DNA of 64,000 bases, from NCBI GenBank assembly GCA_025200525.1, contig CM045761.1, positions 137,456,223-137,520,222 on the forward strand, given 5' to 3'. The translations under genes were made by a program, and so were the position numbers. Position 1 is the stretch's first letter, and every line of letters starts with the position of its first letter. The DNA comes from Camellia lanceoleosa. Its lineage: Eukaryota; Streptophyta; Magnoliopsida; Ericales; Theaceae. Shown here in pieces: positions 21,519 to 33,039 of this stretch. The notes beneath the pieces are model-generated. The model worked only from the letters and a program-made list of their open reading frames with translations. It had not been told where the DNA came from and ran no database searches.

Positions 21519-24500
21519 TGTAGACACGCCCGTGGGCTTCATTCTACAGTTCGGACTCCCTTTTGTTCTTGCGGTTCTTAATCTGAACCAAAGAGTCCAA
21601 CTCTGGCAAATCGTTTTGAGAAAAACAGATTTTGAAAAGAAGTGCCAAACATGGACTACTTTGCCAGATACAGAGTCGCCACCTAAATATTTTGTAAAAT
21701 GGGAAATTTAGGAAACCCTGACTCTGTGCCGAAGGCCACATGTCCGTCATTACCAAAGTTGTCTTGGCTCGGGAGCTTGGGTACGATCGGGGAAGGTCAG
21801 CTATGAGCACCCCCTTTCGCCCGATTCGAAGACCGGCCTCTACTAACCGTGATATCCGTTTTTGAAAATGTTATGTGTTCTTATTCCAATTATTAACCTA
21901 GAATTACTATGTTATACGCGCAGCAAACAAGTATAGACTAGATTACCTAATTTGGAAATAAACATTGCATATCCGTTTGTTTTGAAAATGCTTTAAAATT
22001 TGCTACTTGCAAGTAGGCTAAAACACGGATTGCAACGAGTTTTTCCAGCTCAAGCAATCCAACCTCCACCCACAGGCATTCAAACAGTTTATCTCATATA
22101 AGCATTTAGCCACATGGTAATCATGCTGTTATGTTAACATTCACACGCATGCGATATCCTAAAGCATAAATACTTACATCGCACTCCGTGCCAAAACAAA
22201 AACTAGTTAGTAATCATATGCATGATCCTAGTTCATGTTAGAGTGACTAATGCATCGCAAGCAAGGGTGTAATCTAGACAGGCTCGGCTATTCTAAGCAT
22301 GGCATGTGAAATGCAATCATTCGATGCACGTATTCAAGTTAGATTTGAGAATTCAATGCAGTTTGTATGATGTACCGAGCCCGGTGCATGTAAACAAATG
22401 TATGGATGCACGCATGCATAGCATAAGGTATGCTAATTTAAACGTGCCCTAATCTACCATCGTAAGCAGGTAAATAAAATGGAAGAAAGAAGTGGGGGTT
22501 GGAAGACATGCACACCACTCACCCACACTTATTACAAATTTGCCCTCGCTCGGAGGGACCAAATAAATATTATAGTCCAAACAATAAATAAATAAATTAT
22601 TACAAAATTTCTAATTATCAAATTAAATCCAAAATATAACAAAAAAGAGAGAGGCCTCAGCCCTGCCTCGGGATGCGCGAATGATGCATGCTCGAATCCG
22701 ACTCGCCCGAAAACCCACATCATGACACTGCTGCCTCTGTTTTTACTGCCCTGTCTCTCCAAAAACTGCCAAAGTCCCAGAATACCTTCCTTGTATGCTG
22801 CTGCACACGATCGGCTGGAGGGAATGCCCACCGGCCACCTAAAATATCTACCAGGTGTCCATGAGGTTATCGGCCATGCACTGATGGCCGGTCGGCACTC
22901 TATACTACGGTCGGCAGAAAATTCCTGCAGAAGACAGTTTTGACAGCAACAGCAGACAGGTAGTGCATGACATGGAGTTTTGAGAAAATGTAAACATGGC
23001 TATGCTCCCTATCATGTGTTAGACTCAAGAGAGCATGGCCCTCGACCCCCGGGCCATCAATCACGCATTTCAATGCATGATGGCCCAAAAGCCAAGTTAG
23101 CAACTTTGATATCAAATGAAATGCAAGCACAAAACACATCAAGGGCCCCAACCTCTATCATGCTCGATCAAGAGGCAAGGGATGCATGCCAAATGCAACC
23201 TAAGCATGCGAGCTAAGTATGCAATATGATTATGCGAACAAGCATGCAAGGCATGACGCAATGTAACAACATAACATGCACAACGCATTATAACATGGCA
23301 TACACAATGCAAGATGGGCTTACACCAACATGAGTGGACCTCAGCCACACTCACATCAGTGGCCATCAGATGAAAACAAGACACCTCGAGATACGTGCAT
23401 GCGTGCACGCAAACCGAAGATGGGCCCTCAGGCACCGAAATGCCACTCTAATGAGACATGGCAAAGACATGGAATATGATATGCGAACATGCAAAAATTT
23501 GTGGCAAAATGAGGGGGCAAAACAGCCCCGAATCATGGAGAAATGGAACCCGATGCATGAAACGATCCCGAAATGTGAAGATAAGTGCACGAAATGGCTT
23601 ACAGCTATACAATACATGCATAATTTGAACATGACATGAAAATACAGAAGCAAGGAAGCCCCGAGAAAATCATTTTTACAGTACAAAACATGGCCAAACA
23701 GCAATCACGAGTAGGGCTAAAATGGCATACAAAAATGGCTCCGCAAGGGAGGTCATGAAGCAAGTGGTAGATGCAAAGCCCGAATGGAAAAAGACCCTTC
23801 TACAACACTGATGAGGGACCAAAAATATTACTACTCACAGTAGATGAAAAGCCCCAAAACAGTATAAAAATATGCTCAAAATGCAATGCAAGAAATAGGC
23901 CAACAAGAGGCTATAACATGAGGTATACAAAGTATTCACCAACCAGCCAAAGACCCTTAATGAGATATTCCAAGAAGGTCAAAATATGGCCATTTTCAGT
24001 TCTGATGATGGCCTAAAAACAGAAGAAAGACGGGCCAACAAAGCATGCAAAAATGGGGGCCAAAGAGGGGTATAATGGTAAGTGCTACATGGAGGCCCCC
24101 AACAGTGTTGAGCCCTTCTACAATGTTTTAGAGGGGCTCAAAATAGGCCAACTCGCAGTTTATATCATACTCAAAAACAGATCACACATAGGCTAGAAAT
24201 ACCATGAAAGATTATGGTGTTTAAGAGGGTATTGAAGCAAGTACCAAATGGAAGGCTCAAACAGTGTTGAGCCCTTAAACAAACATGAAGAATGGCTCAA
24301 AAAAATGACCCTTTCAGTTAGGGTCAGAGCCCAAAACAGAAAGCAAATAGGCTAGAAGAATGGTACAAAAATGTGCTACAAAAGAGGGAAAATGGTCTTA
24401 CCCTTGAAGATCACTTCTTTGCTACCTCTTGGACCAAGGAATGTTGCCTCCTAGCCTCTGAGAAGACCTCCAAGCTGCTGGAAATGGAAGTGGTGGTGTG

Positions 24501-25528
24501 GTGCTAGGTGGTGATGAAGAAATGGCCAAGGATTTGAGAGGTTTGGAACTTGGAAGTGTAGAGAGAGAGGGATCTTTTAGAGTGAGAAGCTCCCAAAACT
24601 TGCTTTTTTTGTTCTAACCTCTCTAATATGAGATATAAGGCTCCATATATATCAAAATAAGAACTTTTGGTCAAAATATCCTAATTGAAAATATCTGGTA
24701 CAGTGTATAGCAGCTGGATGATAAATATCTGTAAAAAATCTGAGTTCTGGGCACTTTTGGCCGGCCGACAATCTTTTGTTCCGGTCGGATAAATAGAGTG
24801 CCGATGGGTGGCTAATGAGGTCAAAAAGTGCCGGTGGAAGTCCAGATTGAAGCCCCGGAAGTTAGCTTTCCAATGGCGCAAACCTTGTATTAAAATTCCT
24901 CATGTGGAAAAAGTTATGCCCTTTTTGGTGAAGCCGCGCAGATTCGATCCAACCGGACTGATCCTCTACTTCAACCAACCATATCTCCCCCACCCGGACT
25001 TGGCTTTGAGAGATTCTTGAGTGAAAAATGAAGCCCCGGAAGTCTTCTTTTCAACGATGATGGCCTCATAGCTAAAATCCAAGTATGTAGATGAATAAGC
25101 TCAATTCAGCGAGGACTGCTCGACTCTCTTCTACCCGGATTCATGCCAAACCTCTTCTCCAACTTGTTTTCTCCCCTCTTCTCCTCTTCTCTTCAACTTC
25201 AAACCCAGAAGTAAGGTGTTTTGAAGGATTTTTCAAAGATTTCATCTCTCTTTCATTCATCTCCACTTTGTCCTTGCTCGGTTTACCGAAAAGTGCACCA
25301 TTTACCGAAATGCGAGCGTCGGAACATCGTGGGAATTTTATTTCAAAAATGTTTTGAAAGAGAGGGTTTTAAGGTCTCAAAACCATCCAAAATAATTTTG
25401 GTTCAAAATGGGGTGTGAAGTTGATATTTGCCTCTCTCCTTGCCGAAGAAACTGAACCTGTGCACTGCACACCTTTCTCCAACAAGTAAACCATCAGTAG
25501 TGCCCAAGTCTTAAGGGCGGTCAAAAAT
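21519..25528 (-). repeat. LTR2 (5' LTR of the surviving internal domain)
   Basis: Collinear with LTR1 over about 4 kb and by eye only a few percent different. Its left end is intact (TGTAGACACG) beside the primer-binding site. Its right end stops at TCAAAAAT and lacks the final ~12 bases (GGGGTGTCTACA) found in LTR1 and LTR3; AAAC and then LTR3 follow. Confidence 0.9.
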
Positions 25529-25532
25529 AAAC
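25529..25532. other. Deletion scar between LTR2 and LTR3 (AAAC)
   Basis: AAAC is exactly the four internal bases that stand next to an LTR at the primer-binding-site boundary (compare AGAAAC|TGTAGAC at 21513-21525). The joint is thus internal-domain base 4 fused to base ~13 of the neighbouring LTR, with a shared T-run (TTT on the minus strand) as microhomology. Confidence 0.75.
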
Positions 25533-28500
25533 TGTAGACGTCCCCGAACGCATCCCGGGCGAGGAGTGCGAGTGCCCCTCCCCCCGTTCTGGTTCGATAT
25601 TGGGTCACTACAGTTCAAGGACTCAAATGTCACGGTTCTTAATCTTGAACCAAAGAATCCAACTCTGGCAAATCGTTTTGAGAAAAAACAGATTTTGAAA
25701 AGAAGTGCCAAACATGGACTGCTTTGCCAGATACAGAGTCGCCACCTAAATATTTTATTTTTGGGAAATTTAGGAAACCCTGACTCGATGCCAAAGGCCA
25801 CGTGTCCGTCATCACCAAAGTTGTCTCGGCTCGGGAACTTGGGTACGATTGGTAAAGGTCAGCTATGAGCACCCCCTCTCGCCCGGTCCGAAAACCGGCC
25901 TCTACTAATCATGATATCCAATTTTGAAAACGTTATGTGTTCTTATTCCAGTTAGTAGCCTAGAATTACTATGTGATGCGCACAGCAAACAAGTATAGAC
26001 TAGATTGCCTAATTTGGAAACAAGCATTGCATATCCGTTTGTTTGGAAAACAGTTTGAAATTGCTACTCGCAAGTAGGCTAGAATACGGATTTCAATGAG
26101 TTATTCCAACTCAAGGAATCCAACCTCCACCCACAGGCATTCAAACAGTTTATCTCATATAAGCATTTAGCCGCATGGTAAGTCTACTATCATGTCAACA
26201 TTCACACGCATGCGATATGCTAAAGCATAAATACTTACATTGTATTCCGTGCCAAAACAATAAACTAGTTAGCAAACATGCATGCCCTAGTTCATGTTAA
26301 ATGGCTAATGCAACACAAGCGAAGATGCAATTTAGAGTAGGCTCGGCTAACCCTAAAGATGACATGTGAAATGCACTTTATTCGATGCACGTATTCAATT
26401 TGGAATTGAAAATACAATGCGGTTTGCATGATGTACCGAGCCCGATGCATGTCAACAAATGCATGGATGCACGCATGCGTTGCATAAGGTATGCTAAAAT
26501 AAACGTGCCCTAATCTACCATCATAAGCAGGTAAATAAAAGGGAAGAAAAAAATGGGGGTTGGAAGACATACACACACTCACCCACACTTATTACAATTA
26601 TGCCCTCTCTCGGAGGGACCAAAAGAATATACAGTCCAAAAATAATACAGTCCGAATAACAAATCGCTAAATTAATTATTATAGAATTCTAATTATCAAA
26701 TTAAATGCAAAAAGGAAAGGTGGCCACAGCCCCTGCCTCGGGATGCGCGAATGATGCATGCTCGAATCCGACTCGCCCGGAAAACCCACGCCATGCCACT
26801 GTTGCTTCTGTCTTTACTGCCCTGTCTTTCAAAAAATTACCAAAGTCTCAGGATGCCTTCCTTGCACACTGTAGAATACCATCGGCTGGAGGAAATGCCC
26901 ACTGGCCATGAGGAATGTCCATCGGCTGCTGATGAAGATATCGGCCATTCACAAATGGTCGGTCGGCACTGTATGTTGCCGGTCGGCAGAAACTTCCTGT
27001 AGAAGACAGTTTTGACAACAACAAAGGACAAACAGTGCATGGCATAAAATTTCAAGCAAATGTGTACACCAACACATCCTTTATCATGATTTTGACTCAA
27101 AGGGGTATGTTCCTTGGTCCTCGGACTTCCAATTGCGCATTTCGATGCATGATGGCCCAAGAAACCAAGTATGCACTTTGATTTCAAATGTCATGCAAAC
27201 CAAACAAACACATAAAGCCCAACCTCTATCACTTGATCAAGAGGCAAGGCATGCATGCCAATGTAATGCAACCTAGGCATGTGATCTAGTATGCAACATG
27301 GGCATGCAAATGAACAATGTATGCTAGGCGCGCAACCTAAACATGTGAACAAACATGGTATGCAACAACATGCAACGATGGACTTAAACTAACATGGATA
27401 GCTCACAAGCATGCCAAAATCAGTGGCCATAATGAGGCAAGTGAGGCAACACAATACATAGGATGCATGCACAATGCATTAACTAAACCTAAGGCACGAA
27501 AATGCAATTCTACCAAAGCATGGAAAGGGATGCAAGATGGCATACAAGCATGTGAATTTCAGCGCTGGAACATGATGCCAAACGGTCCCAAAACATAGCA
27601 AAATGACACTAAGTGCATGAAATGGACCCGAAACGCAAGATTAGGCTCATGAAATGACCTATAGCTATATCAAACATGCATAATCTGGACATGAAGCATG
27701 AAAACAGAAGCAAGGAAGCCCCAAAGCAAGCATTTTTTCAGTTCAAAGCATGGCCAAACAGTGAGCATAGATAGGGCAAAAACAGCATGCAAAAACGGGC
27801 CCTCAAGCTAGGTAATGAAGCAAGTGGTAGATGCAAAGCCCAAAATGAAAAAGACCCTTCGACAACACTGAATAGGGACCAAAAATATGACTACTCACAG
27901 TTTATGACAGCCCCCAAATCAATATACAAACACCCTTAAAATGCAATGCAAGATTAAGGCCACAAGAGGGCTATAACATGAAGTATACAAAACATGCATC
28001 AAACAGCCAAAGACCCTTAATGAAAAATGTGAAGGGGGTCAAAATATGGCTACTCTCAGTTCTGATCATGGCCGAAAAATAGAAGCAAGGTGAGCTAACA
28101 AAGCATGCAAAAATAGGGACCAAAGAGGGGTGATGAAGCAAGTGATACATGGAGGTCCCCAACAGGGTTGAGCCCTTCTTCAATGTTGAATAAGAGCTCA
28201 AAATAAGCCTATCTACAGTTTATGACATGCTCCAAAACAGATCACACATAGGCTAGAAAAATCATGCAAGATAATGGCATACAAGAGGGTATTGAAGCAA
28301 GTGCACCATGGGGGGCTCAAACAGGGTTGAGTCCTTAAACAAACATGAAGAATGGCTCAAAAAAATGACCCTTTCAGTTAGGGTCGGAGCCCAAAACAGC
28401 AAGCAAATAGGTCTAAAAAAAGATACCAAAATGAGTCAAAAAGGGGGGGAAATGATGCTTACCCTTGAAGACCAAACTTTTGTTCCCTTTTGGCTTGAGG

Positions 28501-29608
28501 AATGATGCCTCCTAGCTGCTGGAAAGCTTCCCAAGCTACTGGAAATGGAGTTGTGGTGGTGGTGCTATAGGTTGTAGTGCAATAGGCCAAGAACTATGGA
28601 GTTTTGGAGGCAAAGGAGTGAGATCTAGAGAGAGAGAGGTTTTTTTTTTAGAGTGAGAAGCTCCCAAAACTTGATTTTTTTGTTCTAACCTAAGCCATAT
28701 GAGATATAAGGCTCTATATATATCAAAATAAGAGCTTTTGGTCGAAATATCCCAATTGAAAATATCTGATGCATGTGTATAGCAATTTGGATGATAAATA
28801 TCATCAAAAATCGAGTTCAGGCACTTTTGGCGGTGGCAATCTTTTGTGCCGGTCAGATAAATAGAGTGCCGATGGGTGGCTAATGAGGTCAAAAAGTGCC
28901 GGTGGAAGTCCAGATTGAAGCCCCTGAAGTTAGCTTTCCAATGGCGCAAACCTTGCATTAAAATTCCTCCTGTGGAAAAAGTTATGCCCTTTTTGGTGAA
29001 GCCGCGCAGATTCGATCCAACCGGACTGATCCTCTACTTCAACCAACCATATCTCCCCCACCCGGACTTGGCTTTGAGAGATTCTTGAGTGCAAAATGAA
29101 GCCCCGAAAGTCTTCTTTTCAACGATGATGGCCTCATAGCTAAAATCCAAGTATGTAGATGAATAAGCTCAATTCAGCGAGGACTGCTTGACTCTCTTCT
29201 ACCCGGATTCATGCCAAACCTTTTCTCTAACTTTTTTTCTCCCCTCTTCTCCTCTTCTCTTCAACTTCAAACCCCGAAGTAAGGTTTTTTGAAGGATTTT
29301 TCAAAGATTTCATCTCTCTTTCATTCATCTCCACTTTGTCCTTGCTCGATTTATCGAAAAGCGCACTATTTACCGAAATGCGAGCGTCGGAACATCGTGG
29401 GAATTTTATTTCAAAAATGTTTTGAAAGAGAGGGTTTTAAGGTCTCAAAACCATCCAAAATAATTTTGGTTCAAAATGGGGTGTGAAGTTGAGATTTGCT
29501 TCTCTCCTTGCCGAAGAAACTGAACCTGTGCACTGCACACCTTTCTCCAACAAGTAAACCATCAGTAGTGCCCAAGTCTTAAGGGCGGTCAAAAATGGGG
29601 TGTCTACA
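25533..29608 (-). repeat. LTR3 (outer 5' LTR)
   Basis: About 4076 bp, ends TGTAGACG... and ...GGGGTGTCTACA, followed by the TCAAC target duplication. It is clearly more diverged from LTR1 and LTR2 than they are from each other: the first ~90 bases have a different GC-rich text, and the middle (about 26600-28300) differs by many substitutions and indels. The last ~800 bases are again close to the others. Confidence 0.88.
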
Positions 29609-29613
29609 TCAAC
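29609..29613. repeat. Right 5-bp target-site duplication (TCAAC)
   Basis: Matches the pentamer in front of LTR1 exactly, so LTR1 and LTR3, not LTR1 and LTR2, are the outer ends of the insertion. Confidence 0.85.
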
Positions 29614-30266
29614 AAAAACAATTATTATTATAGTGCAAAAAATAAAAACAAAGGAATTCTCAGATACAAAACCAGATCAAGTACAAATATGAAACAAATC
29701 GAAACAAACTGAATAGAAAAAACAGAGGAAATTTGAAGAGAGTTGGTACCTGATTTGTACACAATGAAGCTCAAAGATAGTCTATGTGTGTGTGTGTAAT
29801 GTAAGTGAATTTTGAGATAGATGAAATGCATGATAGATGAGCTTACTTTGCTGTATTTGAGAACTCCAAGAGACCTTTTCAATGCGGTCTACTAGCAGAG
29901 TTAGGGTTTCTCTACGATGAATCGAGCAAATTGCGGTGAGAGGTGTACACAGATACAGAGAGAGAGAGCGAGATTGTGCGAAAGAGAGATTGAGAGATCA
30001 AGAGAGGAAGATAGATCGAGAAAGAAACAGAGAGATTGAGAGATCGAGGGAGAGATTCATACTAGTGGAGTTCTTCAGACAACGATTGGCTGGTGAGCGA
30101 GATAGAAAGCGAGAACGACAGAGAGTTAAGCGAGCCTGCTAGGGCAAAACTAAGAAAAGGACGCAAATAAATGAAAGAAAATAGGAACCTTTTCGTGTTT
30201 TTTTTTTTTTTTTTTAATCAGACAGTCGCAAAAAAGTCGACCCAAAAAGTCAATTTTCTAGTAGTG
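29614..30266. other. Interior and right end of the CACTA-like shell
   Basis: Continues the shell interrupted at 10627. It holds a GT repeat (about 29785-29798), a GA-rich purine tract (about 29955-30125), a T18 run near 30200 and the terminal AGTCGCAAAAAAGTCGAC...CTAGTAGTG. No gene recognised; short open stretches here are purine-tract artefacts. Confidence 0.6.
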
Positions 30267-30364
30267 GTTGGGCTTTAATAGATTAGTTCGAATTAAATAT
30301 TAGGTTTGAAAAACTTACTATAACTTGAGTTGGACTTGAGTAATTTTTAAATGGGAAAAGTTAG

Positions 30365-30512
30365 GGATCATGAAAATTTTGTTATGAAAATGATCATGAA
30401 AAATTTATGATTCTTGGATTACCTTGATTAGTGTGTGGTGCTTTATTCTAAGTGTAATCCAAGGGTCACAAAGCTTTTATGATTATTTTCATGAAAGGTT
30501 TTTCATGATACC
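30365..30512. mobile_element. Palindromic MITE (148 bp)
   Basis: The left arm GGATCATGAAAATTTTGTTA and right arm ending CATGAAAGGTTTTTCATGATACC pair over roughly 60 bp with mismatches. TAG stands on both sides (30362-30364 and 30513-30515), compatible with a short target duplication. Superfamily not assigned. Confidence 0.65.
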
Positions 30513-30519
30513 TAGCATT

Positions 30520-31220
30520 GCTGTTTTTAAATCTACCTTATTTACACCCTAATAGCCCCTAAGAGAGAGAAAGAGGGAGAGAGAAAGAGAGAAGACCTCT
30601 TTACTCACGCAGTCGGACTATATATTATTTCTTGACCAAAAGTGACAAGCCATCTGACCTTTACAATAACCCATATAAATATATATGTACGTACATAAGA
30701 AAATGAAATGTTTGGAATGTTTGACTTGTAGAAAATGATCCAGCAAACAACAAAATTTTTGTCATTTATAGGATAAACAAGCCCTATTGGTTGCAAATAT
30801 TTTAATAATAACATTTTACGTGGCCATTTGCATTTGCATTTGCATTATTTTATTATCAATTCTTTGGAAACTCTCAATATTTTTTTATGCATACAGATAC
30901 AACAACACTCAAGATATTATTACGTCATATTTCAAACAATTGACGATGTCATTATGGTGTAGAAATATGTCCATAATCCACAACACTATATTAACCAGTG
31001 GCATTTTTAGGGACATAAATATAAAAATGAAAGTGTGCAAAGATTGCCAAGTTAAATATGCATGAAAGAGAAACTAAAACATTGTTTGTGAAAGCATAAA
31101 GGGTTTCATTCATCAACTACAAGGTAACATAGATATAGACAAGAATACACTCTAGAAATTTAGAAATTACGCTTCTTCTAAAACATAGAAACTAATTACA
31201 AAACTAAACACAACTCTAAC
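30520..31220. other. AT-rich intergenic sequence
   Basis: Contains a GA-rich tract at about 30560-30595 and short open stretches without motifs. Probably includes the 3' flank of the minus-strand small gene that ends at 31228. Confidence 0.45.
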
Positions 31221-31227
31221 AATGAAA

Positions 31228-31479
31228 TCAAGAAGAACCACCATGACCGTCACCAAGATTGATCATGTGCTTGTCTTTGATCTTGTTAATGTTTGTTGGA
31301 AGTAGAGATGCCAAGTACTCTACCATCATTGTCTTCACAAGCTTCTTCTTTGGTGGAATCAGACTATCACCCTTTGGTTTCGAGTTGAAGGCGGCCTCTC
31401 TCTCTGAATTTGCCTCTTCCATCTTGCCCTTGGCTCTGCCTTCTCCCTTATCTGTCATCTTTCGCTCGAAGAAATGCAT
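31228..31479 (-). CDS. Small conserved-looking plant protein with LIPPKKKLVKTMM motif
   Basis: An 83-residue protein beginning MHFFERKMTDKGEG. The N-terminal half is charged (GRAKGKMEEANSEREAAF), the centre is KPKGDSLIPPKKKLVKTMM, and the tail is YLASLLP followed by a polar segment ending GDGHGGSS. There is no signal peptide and no long hydrophobic segment; the Lys-rich core is strongly basic. A TATA box lies 35-40 bp upstream, so I chose the first ATG after the predicted transcription start; an internal ATG (MTDKGEG) is also possible. A paralogue (40065-40286) shares the basic motif in the same place, and a broken copy is near 48.2 kb. I do not know the function. Confidence 0.6.
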   Translation of the reverse strand: MHFFERKMTDKGEGRAKGKMEEANSEREAAFNSKPKGDSLIPPKKKLVKTMMVEYLASLLPTNINKIKDKHMINLGDGHGGSS

Positions 31480-31510
31480 GCTTTGTTTCTGAAGAGGGAG
31501 ATATATGACT

Positions 31511-31524
31511 GAATATATATAGAT
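31511..31524 (-). promoter_or_regulatory. TATA box of the small minus-strand gene
   Basis: On the minus strand CTATATATATTC lies about 35-40 bp before the first ATG, so transcription would start close to the ATG with a very short leader. It is the only good TATA-like match directly upstream. Confidence 0.5.
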
Positions 31525-31593
31525 GTGGAACCTTTTCTTTCTTTTTTTTTCCCCCTTCTTTTCTCTAAAATTTGTGTGTCTGTATTTGAAGTA

Positions 31594-32535
31594 AGTGTGA
31601 AAAAGTGCATTTTTGGACTTAGTTTTCAAACTAGGAGTCTCGTGCTAGTTCCGTTAGTTTCCACAACTTACATTGGTTCCTCCCGAGGTGTTTGAGGTGT
31701 TTCTTGGGCCGTCTCGTGGCTATTACACGATTTTGGCCTCTGATGGCCTATTTTCAAGCTTAAGTGTGAAAAAGTGCATTTTTGGACTTAGTTTTCAAAC
31801 CGGGAGTCCCGTGCTAGTTTCTTAAGTTTCCATAACTTACATTGGTCCTTCCCGACGTGTTCCCCGGGCCGTCTCGTGGTTGTTGCACGATTTTGGCCTC
31901 TGAGCCACGAGACGGCTCGGGAAACACCTCGAACACCTCGGGAGGGACTAATGTAAGTTGTGAAAACTTACGGAACTAGTATGGGACTCCCGGTTTGAAA
32001 ACTAAGTCCAAAAATGTACTTTTTCACACTTAAGCTTGAAAATAGGCCATCGCAAGCCAAAATTGTGTAACAGGTACGTAACGGACTGGGGAACACCTCA
32101 AACACCTCGAGAGGGACCAATGTAAGTTGTGAAAATTTACAAAACTAGCACGGGACTCTCAGTGTGAAAACTAAGTAAAAAAATGCACATTTTCCAACTC
32201 TTAAACTTGAAAATAGGCCATCAGGGGCCAAAATCGTTAAACAACCACAAGAAGGCCAGGGAACACCTCAATCACCTCGGAAGCAACCATTGTAACTTGT
32301 GTAAACTTATGGAACTAGCACAGAACTCCCAGTTTAAAAACTAAGTCCAAAAATGAAATTTTCCAACACTTAAGTTTGTAAATAGGCTATCAGGGGGCCA
32401 AAATCATGTAACAGGCACGGGAAGGCCCGGGAAACACCTCAAACACCTCGGGAGGGACCAATGTAAGTTGTGAAAACTTACGGAACTAGCACAGGACTTC
32501 CGATTTGAAAACTAAGTCAAAAAATGCATGTTAAG
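31594..32535. repeat. 169-bp satellite arranged as a large inverted repeat
   Basis: Six units of about 169-171 bp carry AAC ACC TCG GGA GGG AC..AATGTAAGTTGTG and CTAAGTCCAAAAATG. The first two (31594-31900) are reversed relative to the last four (about 31905-32535); AACACCTC recurs at 31923, 32092, 32262 and 32433. The centre is near 31900 (AGCCACGAGACGGCTC). About 300 bp on each side could fold into one long hairpin. The array begins some 75 bp upstream of the TATA box of the 31228-31479 gene. Confidence 0.85.
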
Positions 32536-32727
32536 TTGTATATTTAATTGATAAGATAATAATTGTCTAACTTGTATTTTTTTTTTTTTTTTGCAAATTC
32601 GAGATTTGATATGGCCATGTTTGGTAATTTGGAGAGCAGAAGCTAGCTCATTTTGTATTTTTATTCATATTAACTTACATGTATTTTGGTTGCGTTGTAA
32701 ATTTTATATTTTTGTTGGTATTTACAG

Positions 32728-32945
32728 GACATGTTTGGTAATCCACACTTGATATTATATTTTTGTGATATTAGTAGACATGTGTTTTTTGTGGATATTA
32801 GGAGATGTGTTTGGTAATCCGCATGCGGTTGATATTGTATTTTTGTGGATATTAGTAAATATGTTTTTTGTGGATATTAGGAGACATGTTTGGTAATCCG
32901 CATGCAGTTGATATTGTATTTTTGTGGATAGTGCTGAAATTCAAT
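32728..32945. repeat. Minisatellite of 75-80 bp units
   Basis: GACATGTTTGGTAATCC recurs at about 32728, 32803 (as GATGTG...) and 32883. Units contain GATATT(G/A)TATTTTTGTG and TTTTTTGTGGATATTAGGAG. Confidence 0.75.
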
Positions 32946-33039
32946 TGTGATGTTTATGAAAATGAATAGATTTTTGTATTGATCTGTAATAGATATTTTA
33001 TTGAAAATGTTATTGAAATGCGCAGGGAATTTTTAGCAA

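Larger units (their letters stand above)
10628..29608 (-). mobile_element. Three-LTR Ogre/Tat-like non-autonomous retroelement
   Basis: The insertion is LTR1 - internal domain - LTR2 - LTR3, all in the same orientation, flanked by TCAAC. Coding orientation is minus, as shown by gag and by the primer site at the LTR2 boundary and the purine tract at the LTR1 boundary. Very long LTRs (about 4 kb), the AAAGAGGGGCAACTGTAGAC purine tract and LTR ends TGTAGACAC...GTCTACA resemble Ogre/Tat elements. No protease, RT or integrase is present between gag and the 3' LTR. The LTR2/LTR3 joint carries only four internal-domain bases, so a second internal domain was probably lost. Confidence 0.85.
7408..30266. 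mobile_element. Non-autonomous CACTA-like element split by a large LTR retroelement
   Basis: The left end reads CACTACTAAAAAAAGCAC and the right end, reversed, CACTACTAGAAAATTGAC, followed on both sides by ACTTTTTG; about 25 bp of imperfect terminal inverted repeat. Flanking triplets are ATT (left) and GTT (right), a one-mismatch 3-bp duplication. Both ends carry GCGAC-type subterminal motifs, dense on the left. Removing the nested insertion with one copy of its 5-bp duplication leaves about 3.9 kb with no transposase, so it would depend on an autonomous partner. The CACTA assignment rests on ends and motifs alone. Confidence 0.72.
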
